Source of the DNA: Hyphomicrobiales bacterium
GTDB lineage: Bacteria; Pseudomonadota; Alphaproteobacteria; Rhizobiales; Rhizobiaceae
Assembly: GCA_900473185.1 (NCBI GenBank)
Contig: UCKU01000004.1
Coordinates: forward strand, 48,205 to 112,204
DNA: 64,000 nucleotides
Direction of reading: 5' to 3'
Positions 25,717-34,417 of this stretch are shown in pieces. Every line of letters begins with the position of its first letter. The first letter of the stretch is position 1. The translations under genes were made by a program, and so were the position numbers. The notes under the pieces were generated by a model. It was not told the origin of the DNA, searched no databases, and saw only the letters and a program-made list of their open reading frames with translations.

Positions 25717-28044
25717 TCAGCCGCGCGGGGACGATGCGGCAACCGGCTGCGGCCGCACGGCTTCGGCAGATGGCAATGACGACAGGAAATCAGGCGCAGG
25801 CAAGGGGCGGGAGAACAGGAAGCCCTGTAAGTCGTTGCAGCCGGCAGCAACGAGAAAATCTCTCTGCCCCCTCGTCTCGACTCCTTCCGCCGTTGTCGCT
25901 TTTCCAAGGGTGCGGCTCAAGCCCAGGATCGCCGAAACGATGGCGGCTCCCTCGGCCTGTGTTCCGAGCAACCGCACGAAGGACCGGTCGATCTTGATGC
26001 GGTCGATATTGAACTGAATGAGGTGACTGAGCGAAGAAAAGCCGGTGCCGAAATCGTCGAGCGCAATCCGGATCCCATGGGATCGAAGCCTGCCGAGTGT
26101 GCCCTGCGCGATCTCGTCAATGTTGAAGAGGGCGGCTTCCGTTAGTTCCAGCTCGAGGCGCGATGGCGGCAGGCCGGTTTCCGTCAGGATCGACAGCACG
26201 TGGCGGTCGAAGTCCCGATGCCGGATTTGCGAGGGCGAGACGTTGACGGCGACCGACATGTCGGCTGGCCAGCCTGCGGCTGCCTTTGCTGCATTCCTCA
26301 GCACCCACCCGCCGAGCTGGTCGATCATGCCGGCTTCCTCGGCGATCGGGATGAACTTGTCCGGCGACAGCAGCCCAAGGGTGGGGTGGCGCCACCGCAC
26401 CAGGGCCTCTGCACCCGAAAGTTTTCCATGCGCGTCAGCACGATGCACGCCCTGAAAGAAGACTTCCAGATGCCCCGGATCACCCGAATGCGCATTCTCC
26501 GCGCTATCGGGGAGTTGCGTACGACCGTTCAGCACGAGGCGAAGATCGTTCTTGAGGTTTTCCCGTGCCTCGATCCGGTGATCCAGCGAAGGATCATATT
26601 CAATCAGGCGGCCGCGCCCGTTGGTCTTGGCTTCATAAAGGGCGACGTCCGCACGCCGCAAAATCTCGCTTGTTGCCTGGGCCGCGTCATGAAAGGCCGC
26701 GATGCCGATCGAGCATCCGATGCGAACGACCACGTCATCGCCACGAAGCTGGAACGGCCTGCTCAGGGCCTCGATAATGGCGTTGCAGAGGAGGATGTAG
26801 CTATCGTCGCCCGCTCTGACAGCAGGAAGAAGCAGGGCGAATTCATCACCGCCGAGCCTTGCAAGCGTGTCGCCTGGTTCGATCAGCGCATTCATTCTGT
26901 CGACGGCGCCGCGCAGCAGATCGTCACCGGCGGCATGCCCATGAATGTCATTCACTTCCTTGAATTTGTCGAGATCGACAAGGGCCAGGACGGCGATCTC
27001 GCCGGACGATTTCATGGTCGCAAGGCAGTGCTCGAAACGGGCTGCAAACAGCGCTCGGTTCGGCAGGCCCGTCAATACGTCATGCAGCGAAAGATGCCGC
27101 GCATGATGTTCGCTGGCGCTGAGTTCTCTGAGGCTGCTGCGCAAACGGCCCATCAAGGCGAAGAAGAGGCCTGCAATGACAAGGCCAGCCACGGAGAGTA
27201 CGGGAACAAGCCGGCCGATGACGCGTGAGCCCGGCAGATCCGGCCTCCAGATGATGAAGCCGATCGGGTCGCCTGATGCGGTTGCCTCGATTTCGAACGC
27301 AACTTCATTCTGCTCCTGGTCCGCGGTGCGGGCATAACGAGCGCCGGCCAAGCCCTGTTCGCGGCTCAGCGTATCGAGCGTGACACCGTCGAGGAAGCGG
27401 AACGCCACGAGGTAGAGCCTGTTGCCGCCATTTCCTGCCTGCGGATCCACTTTCGAAGAACCCGTGACCGAAACGACGCCAGCAACCGAAGGGCGGCCCT
27501 CAAGCCGCATCAGTTCTACCCGGCTGGGTTCCGGATCGGAGCTCGGCCCCTGCGGCGCACCGTGGTTCCTTGCTTCCAGATCCTGGATCATCGGCTGAAG
27601 CAGCGGCCGCACCCATTTGAAGCGGCGTTTCGTTTCTGGATCGGACTGTAGCGCAAGCTCACCTGCCGGGGTCACGAGGAATGCCGCATTGTAGCCGAAT
27701 ACCGTTGTCGCGATTTTACCGAATGTCGCGGCCGATGTCGTGCCTGCGCGCTCGCTCTTGCCGCCGGCGGTTGCCGAATCCGCCACCAGCAGCGAAGCAT
27801 AGCCTGCGCCCATCAGCTGGATGTCCTGCGATACGCGCTGGACCTGATCCAGGAGGCGGCTATTGACGAGTTGGCGCTGCCGATCGAGGGCGGCTGCGTC
27901 GCTTTCCCTCCCGGCCCAGATAGCCGCCAGGAACACCAGGCCAAGAATTGCCAGGCCGCTGATTGCAAGCAGCACCAGTATCGACCCGGACGACGTCCAG
28001 GTCGCTCTGTGAGCGAATAATCTTAAAGACGGATCAGCAGGCAC
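25717..28044 (-). CDS. Membrane GGDEF-EAL protein (c-di-GMP turnover)
   Basis: A 775-aa protein. A helix at about 20-45 and a second at about 278-300 flank a periplasmic sensor region (CHASE4-like by position, not confirmed). A GGDEF domain follows with RLGGDEFALLL at 397-406, then an EAL domain with GAEALVRWRHP (EAL 547-549), DDFGTGFSSL and AEGVET. Key residues of both domains are present, so both cyclase and phosphodiesterase activity are possible. The start is a GTG. The segment between the domains (about residues 507-526) has an extra Asn/Ser/Gly-rich stretch before the EAL domain, not usual for the family. Confidence 0.9.
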   Translation of the reverse strand: MPADPSLRLFAHRATWTSSGSILVLLAISGLAILGLVFLAAIWAGRESDAAALDRQRQLVNSRLLDQVQRVSQDIQLMGAGYASLLVADSATAGGKSERAGTTSAATFGKIATTVFGYNAAFLVTPAGELALQSDPETKRRFKWVRPLLQPMIQDLEARNHGAPQGPSSDPEPSRVELMRLEGRPSVAGVVSVTGSSKVDPQAGNGGNRLYLVAFRFLDGVTLDTLSREQGLAGARYARTADQEQNEVAFEIEATASGDPIGFIIWRPDLPGSRVIGRLVPVLSVAGLVIAGLFFALMGRLRSSLRELSASEHHARHLSLHDVLTGLPNRALFAARFEHCLATMKSSGEIAVLALVDLDKFKEVNDIHGHAAGDDLLRGAVDRMNALIEPGDTLARLGGDEFALLLPAVRAGDDSYILLCNAIIEALSRPFQLRGDDVVVRIGCSIGIAAFHDAAQATSEILRRADVALYEAKTNGRGRLIEYDPSLDHRIEARENLKNDLRLVLNGRTQLPDSAENAHSGDPGHLEVFFQGVHRADAHGKLSGAEALVRWRHPTLGLLSPDKFIPIAEEAGMIDQLGGWVLRNAAKAAAGWPADMSVAVNVSPSQIRHRDFDRHVLSILTETGLPPSRLELELTEAALFNIDEIAQGTLGRLRSHGIRIALDDFGTGFSSLSHLIQFNIDRIKIDRSFVRLLGTQAEGAAIVSAILGLSRTLGKATTAEGVETRGQRDFLVAAGCNDLQGFLFSRPLPAPDFLSSLPSAEAVRPQPVAASSPRG

Positions 28045-28223
28045 GCAGTCTTCTCCCGAGCGCCCTGATACTGACTGCGATTGTTTACAAAATACTTTTC
28101 AAGCAGCATCAAAATTAATGGCCCAAAATGATGAGCTTTTTAATCGTTTTGTGATTGGCTGCTCATCGCGCAACGCTTGCCGATGCAAGGTTGGCGATCG
28201 AGCTCTACATCAAGGTGATTGAT

Positions 28224-29030
28224 ATGTTGCGATTAGGATCTCTCTATCGTTCGAAGTTCTTCGCATTTGCCTGTGCGGCCGTTGTTGCGGTCAGTATTTT
28301 TGAGCCCGCTATTGTCCGGGCTGCCGAGAACGGCAGCATCCGCATAGCCGTCGAGGGCGCATTTCCGCCGTTCAACTATGTCGATTCCAATAATCAGCTT
28401 CAGGGATTCGACGTGGATATCGCCAAGGCTCTTTGCGAGACCGCGAAATTGAAATGCGAATTTGTCATCCAGGAATGGACGGCGATGATCCCGAACCTGC
28501 TCGACAACAAATATGACGCGATCATCTCGTCGATGTCGATGAGCGCGGAGCGGCGAGAAAAGGTTGCCTTCACCCAGAAATATTATGACAGCCCGACGGT
28601 CTTCATCGCGCGCAAAAACGACGATATTGCCGGCACGTCGCCCGATGATCTGAAGAAACTGCGGCTCGGCGTGACGGCAGCGACCTCCCAGGAATCCTAC
28701 GCCAAGAAATTCTACGGCGGTGTCGAAACGACCGTGTTCCAGGCATCGCCCGATCTCTACAAGGGCCTTGCCGACGGCAAGGTCGATATCATCCTGGAAG
28801 ACAAGCTCGCGGTCTACGACTGGCTCGCAAACACCAAGGCGGGCGGCTGTTGCGAATTCAAGGGCGAGGATATCAAGAACACCGAATATTTCGGTGACGG
28901 AGCCGGCATCGCCGTGCGCCCGACCGACAAGCCGCTGCTGGACAAGCTCAATGCCGCGCTTGCAGAAATCCAGGACGGCGACACCTACGACACGATCAAC
29001 GCGAAATATTTCCCGTTCAGCATCCGTTGA
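28224..29030 (+). CDS. Amino-acid-type ABC binding protein, family 3 (orphan)
   Basis: A 268-aa periplasmic protein of the HisJ/ArgT type. A signal peptide ends near VRAAE. IRIAVEGAFPPFNYVD, LQGFDVDIAKALCE, YDAIISSMSMSAERREKVAFTQKYY and DGDTYDTINAKYF are typical. The ATG at 28224 follows AAGGTG; earlier in-frame starts give poor N-termini. No permease or ATPase is next to it, so it either borrows a transporter or once had one. A convergent AraC regulator lies 70 bases on. Confidence 0.88.
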   Translation: MLRLGSLYRSKFFAFACAAVVAVSIFEPAIVRAAENGSIRIAVEGAFPPFNYVDSNNQLQGFDVDIAKALCETAKLKCEFVIQEWTAMIPNLLDNKYDAIISSMSMSAERREKVAFTQKYYDSPTVFIARKNDDIAGTSPDDLKKLRLGVTAATSQESYAKKFYGGVETTVFQASPDLYKGLADGKVDIILEDKLAVYDWLANTKAGGCCEFKGEDIKNTEYFGDGAGIAVRPTDKPLLDKLNAALAEIQDGDTYDTINAKYFPFSIR

Positions 29031-29099
29031 GGGCGCCCGGCCGAATTCCCTTGATCGCTGCGGCTGCTCCTATGGACCTGCCGCAGCATTGTTTGCCGT

Positions 29100-30113
29100 C
29101 TACTGTATGCGTTCCCAATGTTTGCGGGCGCGCCACAGCACCGTTTCGTCTGCGTAACCCAGGACTTGCGCAAGCTCTTTCATTCTGACCGCGCCGTTCT
29201 GTTTCTGCAGCGCAAGGATACTTTGGCGGTATTCCCGCATCAGATCCCTCAACGATGTCCCCTGCTCGGAGAGCCGCCGTTGCAAGGTTCGCGGCGAAAG
29301 GCTGAGCTCCTGCGAAAGCCCGACGAGCGTGATGGGTTTGTGTCCCAGATAGATCCCGATCAATGATCGCACGTGATCGACGGTCGAGTCCGACTGCAAC
29401 AACCTGCCGCTCAGATCCGCGATATGGCGCTCCAGGACCGCCGCCAGGTCGGGCTGTTCCTGCCGGTAGACTCGACGGGCGTCGTCTGCCGAAACCACGA
29501 TGCGATTGGCGGACTCACCGAATTTTAAGGGCGCCCGGAAAATCCGTTGCAAGGTCGTCGGATCACGAGGCGCCCGATGTTCAAAATGGACTTCGACGGG
29601 TCTCCATCCGCGTGCGAAGCAGGCACGGACAAGCTGGCAAGACGCGGCCAACGTGAACTCGCTGTCCTGCCGTCTCGGCCAGAGCCTGGGATCGTCGAGG
29701 CGGTAGCTCCAGACCAGATTACCGCCTTCCTGAAAGACACCGGAATTGGTGCCGCTCTGGACGGTGTTCACATATTTGGCCAATCGTTCGAAGCCGGTAC
29801 GGATCGTGCTCGATATCGAAAAGAGCACGCCGATCGGGCCGATATCGCTCGGCTTGAAAAGGGTTCCAAGCATGGCGCCGATCATCGGATCTCCGACGAT
29901 CGATGCCGCATCTTCGAAGATCGCCACATATCGGTTCATGGGGATCATGGCATAGGGATCGTCAAGCTGGCTGCGCAGAAGACCATGAAGGGCAAGCAAT
30001 ACATCTGCCTTGCCGGATTTCCGGTCGATTTGTTCGATGAGGGGTAACAGCACAGAGGCACGAATTGAAGCAAATATCTGCGCGGAGGTGCCGGTTTGCT
30101 GGGCAGATGACAT
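29100..30113 (-). CDS. AraC-family transcriptional regulator (OruR-like)
   Basis: A 337-aa regulator with the arabinose-binding-like N-terminal domain of the OruR/ArgR type (AIFEDAASIVGDPMIGAMLGTLFKPSDIGPIG, FEHRAPRDPTTLQRIFRAPLKF). A C-terminal AraC HTH follows (ITLVGLSQELSLSPRTLQRRL, MKELAQVLGYADETVLWRARKHW). It is divergent from the APC permease-amine oxidase operon with a 118-base gap, so it most likely activates that operon in response to an amine or amino acid. Confidence 0.9.
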   Translation of the reverse strand: MSSAQQTGTSAQIFASIRASVLLPLIEQIDRKSGKADVLLALHGLLRSQLDDPYAMIPMNRYVAIFEDAASIVGDPMIGAMLGTLFKPSDIGPIGVLFSISSTIRTGFERLAKYVNTVQSGTNSGVFQEGGNLVWSYRLDDPRLWPRRQDSEFTLAASCQLVRACFARGWRPVEVHFEHRAPRDPTTLQRIFRAPLKFGESANRIVVSADDARRVYRQEQPDLAAVLERHIADLSGRLLQSDSTVDHVRSLIGIYLGHKPITLVGLSQELSLSPRTLQRRLSEQGTSLRDLMREYRQSILALQKQNGAVRMKELAQVLGYADETVLWRARKHWERIQ

Positions 30114-30231
30114 GTTTTTGTTCCCCGCCGCCAGTGATGGCGCAAATTATCGATTCATTGGCATGAACTGCAATTTTGAGGCCAATCGGTCGTGGCTACC
30201 GTGTTGATGAAAATCAAAAACAGGGGTTCTC

Positions 30232-31671
30232 ATGACAACGCACACCACTTCGGGAAATCCTCCCGATCGCCTCGCGAAAAACTCCGTCGGCCTTGCCCAT
30301 ATTGTCTTCTTCGTCGTGGCGGCAGCAGCGCCGCTCACCGCCGTTGTCGGCGCGACGCCCGCAGCTTTCGCATTCGGCAATGGACCGGGTGTACCGGGTG
30401 CCTTCGTGCTGGCAGGGATCCTGTATCTCATCTTCTCGGTCGGCTTCACGGCGATGAGCCGGCATGTCGGCGGAACGGGCGCCTTCTACACCTACATCAC
30501 CCAGGGCATCGGCAAGCCGGCCGGTGTCGGCGGTGCACTGATGGCGCTTCTGACCTATTCGTCCGTACAGATCGCCATCTACGGGTTGTTCGGTGTCTTC
30601 ATGAGCGGCGCCGTCGCATCGATCGTGACGCTTCCGTGGTGGGCTTGGTCCTTTGCCGCACTCGTGGCCGTCCATCTTTGCGGCCAGCGAAACATTGCCT
30701 TTTCAGGCAAGATCCTCGGCATCTGCATGCTGGCTGAAGTCGCAATCCTGCTGCTTCTCGACATCGGCATTGTGCTGACCGGCGGTGGGCCGGAAGGCTT
30801 CAGCCTCTCCTCCTTCAGCCCGACCACCGTGTTTTCGCCGGGGCTCGGCGTCGCGCTCGTCTTTGTGGTCGGCTCCTTCATCGGTTTCGAGGCCACTGCC
30901 ATCTTCGGTGAGGAGGCGGAAAACCCGGGAAAAACGATCCCGCGCGCAACCTATGCCGCCGTTTTGCTGATCACCGTCTTCTACGCGCTGTCGACCTGGG
31001 CCATCGTGCAGTTCTATGGTCCTTCGAAGGTGCAGGCGACTGCCGGCAGCGGTTTGGAAACCTTCTATTTCGTCGCCTCCGACGCGGTCCTCGGACAATG
31101 GTCGTCGCAGGTGATGAATATCCTGCTGATCACTAGCCTCTTTGCCTGCATCCTGTCCTTCCATAACACGCTGAACCGGTATTTCTACGCGCTTGGACGC
31201 GAAGGGCTCATCGTCAGGGTTCTGGGCAAGGTCCATCCGGTCCACGGTTCGCCTTACATCGCGGGTGCCATTCAGAGCGCCATTGCCGCCCTCGCGCTTG
31301 TCTGCTTCATTGCAGCTGGCGCCGATCCCTATACGGTCGTCTTTTCCTGGATGTCCGCTCTGGCCGTCCTCGGGATCCTGGCTGTCCAGGCCCTCGTCTG
31401 CGTTGCAATCATTCTGTTCTTCCGGGGATTGCCGCATCGCTACAGTCTATGGACCACGACGGTGGCGCCGGTCCTGGCGCTGCTCGGTATCCTCGGCTCG
31501 ATCGTCCTCGTCATCATCAACCTGCCGCTCCTGTCGGGATCGGAAAGCGTGATCGTGAAATCCTTCCCGCTGCTGGTGGTGCTGACCGGCCTGATTGGGG
31601 CCGCCTTTGCAGTGCGCATCAGGACCATGAAGCCCGAACTCTATGCTTCGCTCGGGAGGGCATTCGAATGA
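30232..31671 (+). CDS. APC-family amino acid/amine permease
   Basis: A 479-aa secondary transporter with about 12 helices. The first-helix motif is GLAHIVFFVVAAAAPLTAVVGATPAAFA; VGGTGAFYTYI and FIGFEATAIFGEEAENPGKTIPRATY are typical of the APC superfamily. It is the first gene of an operon with a small exported protein (overlap ATGA) and a copper amine oxidase. That context suggests import of a primary amine. Confidence 0.9.
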   Translation: MTTHTTSGNPPDRLAKNSVGLAHIVFFVVAAAAPLTAVVGATPAAFAFGNGPGVPGAFVLAGILYLIFSVGFTAMSRHVGGTGAFYTYITQGIGKPAGVGGALMALLTYSSVQIAIYGLFGVFMSGAVASIVTLPWWAWSFAALVAVHLCGQRNIAFSGKILGICMLAEVAILLLLDIGIVLTGGGPEGFSLSSFSPTTVFSPGLGVALVFVVGSFIGFEATAIFGEEAENPGKTIPRATYAAVLLITVFYALSTWAIVQFYGPSKVQATAGSGLETFYFVASDAVLGQWSSQVMNILLITSLFACILSFHNTLNRYFYALGREGLIVRVLGKVHPVHGSPYIAGAIQSAIAALALVCFIAAGADPYTVVFSWMSALAVLGILAVQALVCVAIILFFRGLPHRYSLWTTTVAPVLALLGILGSIVLVIINLPLLSGSESVIVKSFPLLVVLTGLIGAAFAVRIRTMKPELYASLGRAFE

Positions 31672-31835
31672 CGAGACTTCAACCCTTCACCCTCGTCGAC
31701 CGGATGTCGCTGCTCACCTTGATAGCTTTGACCATCGCCACAATCCTGATGGCGGCAGAGGCACACGCATTTTGCTCTGTCTTCTGCATCCATGGTGGCC
31801 GCATGCCCGAAATGGACATCTGCTCCAGCCGCTGA
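31668..31835 (+). CDS. Tiny exported Cys-rich protein coupled to the amine permease
   Basis: A 55-aa protein. Its ATG overlaps the permease stop (ATGA). The N-terminal half is a signal or membrane segment (MSLLTLIALTIATILMAAEAHA) and the mature part would be FCSVFCIHGGRMPEMDICSSR with three Cys. It lies between the permease and the copper amine oxidase in one operon. It could be a small metal-binding or assembly factor for the oxidase; that is a guess from context. The family was not recognised. Confidence 0.6.
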   Translation: MTRLQPFTLVDRMSLLTLIALTIATILMAAEAHAFCSVFCIHGGRMPEMDICSSR

Positions 31836-31903
31836 CGGCCAGGCCCTGCAGTGTGCAGCCAGATGCGCACTGCCCACCACCCAAAGCACATGAAGGACTG
31901 ACA

Positions 31904-33901
31904 ATGGACGCCATTGTAGAAACGCTTGCCTATCCGCTCGACCCGTTGAGCCTGACCGAGATCTCGGAAGCTGTCGCAATTCTGAAGGACGAAAAGCAAC
32001 TGCCGCAATCGATCCGCTTCCCGATCATTCGCCTGGAGGAGCCGACCAAATCCGACATGGTCATGTATCGGGGAGGAAAGAAGCTTCCCCGGCTGGCATT
32101 TGTCCTGTCGCTGGATTCCAGCTCGGGCGAGGTTCATGAATCGATCGTCGACCTGTCGAAAAAAACTGTCGTGGAGCATAAGAGGCTGCCGCTTCAATCA
32201 GCGCCATACGGGCAGCCACCCGTCATGCTTTGCGAGTTCGAGACGGTCGAGGCGACGGTCAAATCGGACCCCCGCTGGATTGCAGCGGTCAAGAAGCGCG
32301 GCATCACCGACGAGGATATTCAGCTCGTCCAGATCGACCCGTTTTCCTCGGGTTTCTTTGGACGGGAATTCGAGAAGGGCGCCCGGATCGTCCGCGCCGT
32401 TTCGTACTGGCGCGAGGACATCCGCGACAATGGCTACGCCCATCCGATCGAAGGGGTCGTCGCCGTTGTCGACCTGATCAGCAACAAAGTGGTCGATCTT
32501 GTCGACGACGAGACCGTCATTTCTGTGCCGAGGAAGAAGCGGAATTACGGACAGGAGTCCTTTCGCGATGTCCGTCAGGATGTAAAGCCGCTCAACATCG
32601 TGCAGCCGCAGGGACCAAGCTTCTCGGTCGACGGATGGACAGTGCAATGGCAGGACTGGTCGTTTCGTGTCGGTTTTACGCCTCGCGAAGGTCTCGTCCT
32701 GCATGAGCTCGGGATTAAGAATGGCGGCAAGCTTCGTCCCGTGATCTTCCGTGCCTCGGTGACCGAAATGGTCGTGCCCTATGCCGATCCGACCGCCAAC
32801 CACTATTGGAAGAGCGCTTTCGACGCCGGAGAATACGGGCTGGGACGGCTCGCCAACAGCCTTGAGCTCGGCTGCGATTGCCTTGGCCAGATACACTATT
32901 TCGATATCCCGTCGGCCGATGATTTCGGCCAGCCGGTGATGATGAAGAACGCCGTTTGCATGCATGAGGAGGATTTTGGGATCCTCTGGAAGCACTACGA
33001 GTTCAGAAACGGCATTTTTGAAGTGAGGAGATCGCGCCGTCTTGTCATCTCCTTCTTCGCCACGGTCGGCAATTATGACTACGGCTTCTACTGGTATCTC
33101 TACCAGGATGGCACCATCCAGCTCGAAGCAAAGCTTACCGGTATTATCCAGACCGCGGCTGTGGCGAGTGGCCAGAAATATGCCTGGGGTGGAATGGTCG
33201 ACGACAATCTCGGCGGCCCGACCCACCAGCATTTCTTCAATGCCCGCCTGCACATGGATATCGATGGCGGCGGAAATACCGTCACCGAGCATGAGTTCCA
33301 GCCACGCCCATGGGGCGAGGACAATCCCTACGGCAATGTCTTCGATACGAAGACGAAAATCTTGAAACGGGAGCTCGACAGTCCAGCCGTCGCCAATGGC
33401 GAGACCGGCCGGTATTGGAAGGTCCAGAACCCCAACGAGCATAATTCCGTTGGAAATGCGCCCGGCTATAAAATGGTCGTCATGCCAAGTCCCCTGATGC
33501 TCGCCCAGGAGGGATCGACCGTTGCACAGCGTGGTGGCTTTGCCAAAAAGCACATCTGGGTGACGGCTTTCGACGCGAAGGAAAAATATGCGTCCGGCGA
33601 CTATCCGAATGTGCATGCAGGTGGGGACGGTCTGCCGAAATATGTCGAGAACAACCGGAATATCGAAAATGCGGATATCGTGCTCTGGCATTCTTTCGGG
33701 CATACGCATGTCTGCAAACCGGAGGATTTTCCGATCATGCCGGTGGAATATGCAGGCTTTACCCTGAAGCCGAGCGGTTTCTTCGATAGCAACATCGCCA
33801 TGAACCTCCCCGCTGCCCGCAATCAGCACAGCCGGGACAACCACGGCTCGGCCGCTTCCGATCAGGAGGATAAAGCCAACGGAAGTTGCTGCGGACATTG
33901 A
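31904..33901 (+). CDS. Copper amine oxidase (primary-amine oxidase)
   Basis: A 665-aa quinoprotein that oxidises primary amines to aldehyde, NH3 and H2O2. The cofactor Tyr is in TVGNYDYGF (Tyr391, converted to topaquinone). The catalytic Asp is in FDAGEYGLG (Asp307), 84 residues before the Tyr, which I recall as the spacing in the Arthrobacter enzyme. Copper ligands are His441 and His443 (THQHFF) and His602 (THVCKPEDFPIMPV). No signal peptide is seen, so it should be cytoplasmic. The start is ATG 31904; earlier in-frame codons overlap the small gene in another frame. The C-terminus ends in SCCGH, an odd Cys-rich tail. Confidence 0.95.
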   Translation: MDAIVETLAYPLDPLSLTEISEAVAILKDEKQLPQSIRFPIIRLEEPTKSDMVMYRGGKKLPRLAFVLSLDSSSGEVHESIVDLSKKTVVEHKRLPLQSAPYGQPPVMLCEFETVEATVKSDPRWIAAVKKRGITDEDIQLVQIDPFSSGFFGREFEKGARIVRAVSYWREDIRDNGYAHPIEGVVAVVDLISNKVVDLVDDETVISVPRKKRNYGQESFRDVRQDVKPLNIVQPQGPSFSVDGWTVQWQDWSFRVGFTPREGLVLHELGIKNGGKLRPVIFRASVTEMVVPYADPTANHYWKSAFDAGEYGLGRLANSLELGCDCLGQIHYFDIPSADDFGQPVMMKNAVCMHEEDFGILWKHYEFRNGIFEVRRSRRLVISFFATVGNYDYGFYWYLYQDGTIQLEAKLTGIIQTAAVASGQKYAWGGMVDDNLGGPTHQHFFNARLHMDIDGGGNTVTEHEFQPRPWGEDNPYGNVFDTKTKILKRELDSPAVANGETGRYWKVQNPNEHNSVGNAPGYKMVVMPSPLMLAQEGSTVAQRGGFAKKHIWVTAFDAKEKYASGDYPNVHAGGDGLPKYVENNRNIENADIVLWHSFGHTHVCKPEDFPIMPVEYAGFTLKPSGFFDSNIAMNLPAARNQHSRDNHGSAASDQEDKANGSCCGH

Positions 33902-33960
33902 CGGGGATCGCATACAGATAAGGGCGACAGCCAGGGCTCCCCCAATATTGCAGTCTACCC

Positions 33961-34330
33961 TCAGCTCTCGGTAATGCGCCGATCCTCGTCGGAGCCGACC
34001 GAGAGCTGCTTCCAGTCGAGATCTTCCTGCAGTTCGAGATATTGCGTCGGCCCGATCTTGTTCTTGTCGCGCAGCTCTTCGAGGCGTTGGCGCTGGGCGA
34101 TCACGGCGGCGATCGTCAGCTTGCGGCGGCGCACGAGCGGCGAAGTCTCGCCGGCGTTCGAGGGCACGGTCCAGTGATCCCTGCAGATCGTCCGGATGGC
34201 CTCGGCCTCGGCGCCCCCTTCCTTCTCGAGCCGCTCAAATGCAGCTTCGGCAAGCGAGCGCCTTGCGGCTGCCAGTTCGTCATGAACTTGCGCCTGCCGA
34301 CCGGCAAAGGCTGTCAGCACGACGGTTTCC
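33961..34330 (-). pseudogene. Duplicated 3' fragment of the CPA1 antiporter gene
   Basis: About 119 codons closely match the C-terminal cytoplasmic part of the antiporter at 36088-37629 (DELxAARRSLAEAAFxRLEKEG, EAEAIRTICRDHWTVPS, DLDWKQLSVGSDEDRRITES), in the same orientation. The membrane domain is missing. Even the junction (LTAFA joined to GRQAQVHDEL) lacks about 22 residues found in the full gene. It is a partial duplication, not a gene. It flanks the RTX-like gene on one side while the intact copy flanks it on the other. Confidence 0.85.
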
Positions 34331-34417
34331 GTTTCGCCCGATGTCCGTCAACAACAAAAGACCCAGGGCAACAGCCCTGGGTCCCGTTTCGATAATAGAA
34401 CCGAAGATGGCTGCGGA

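Noticed and set aside
32198..33913. A 571-codon minus-strand frame opposite the copper amine oxidase
   Set aside because: The plus strand has all oxidase motifs with correct spacing. The minus-strand product shows no family features.
33961..34330. The short antiporter-like frame considered as a separate regulatory protein
   Set aside because: It nearly duplicates the tail of the neighbouring antiporter and has an internal deletion and no own start context, so it is a remnant.
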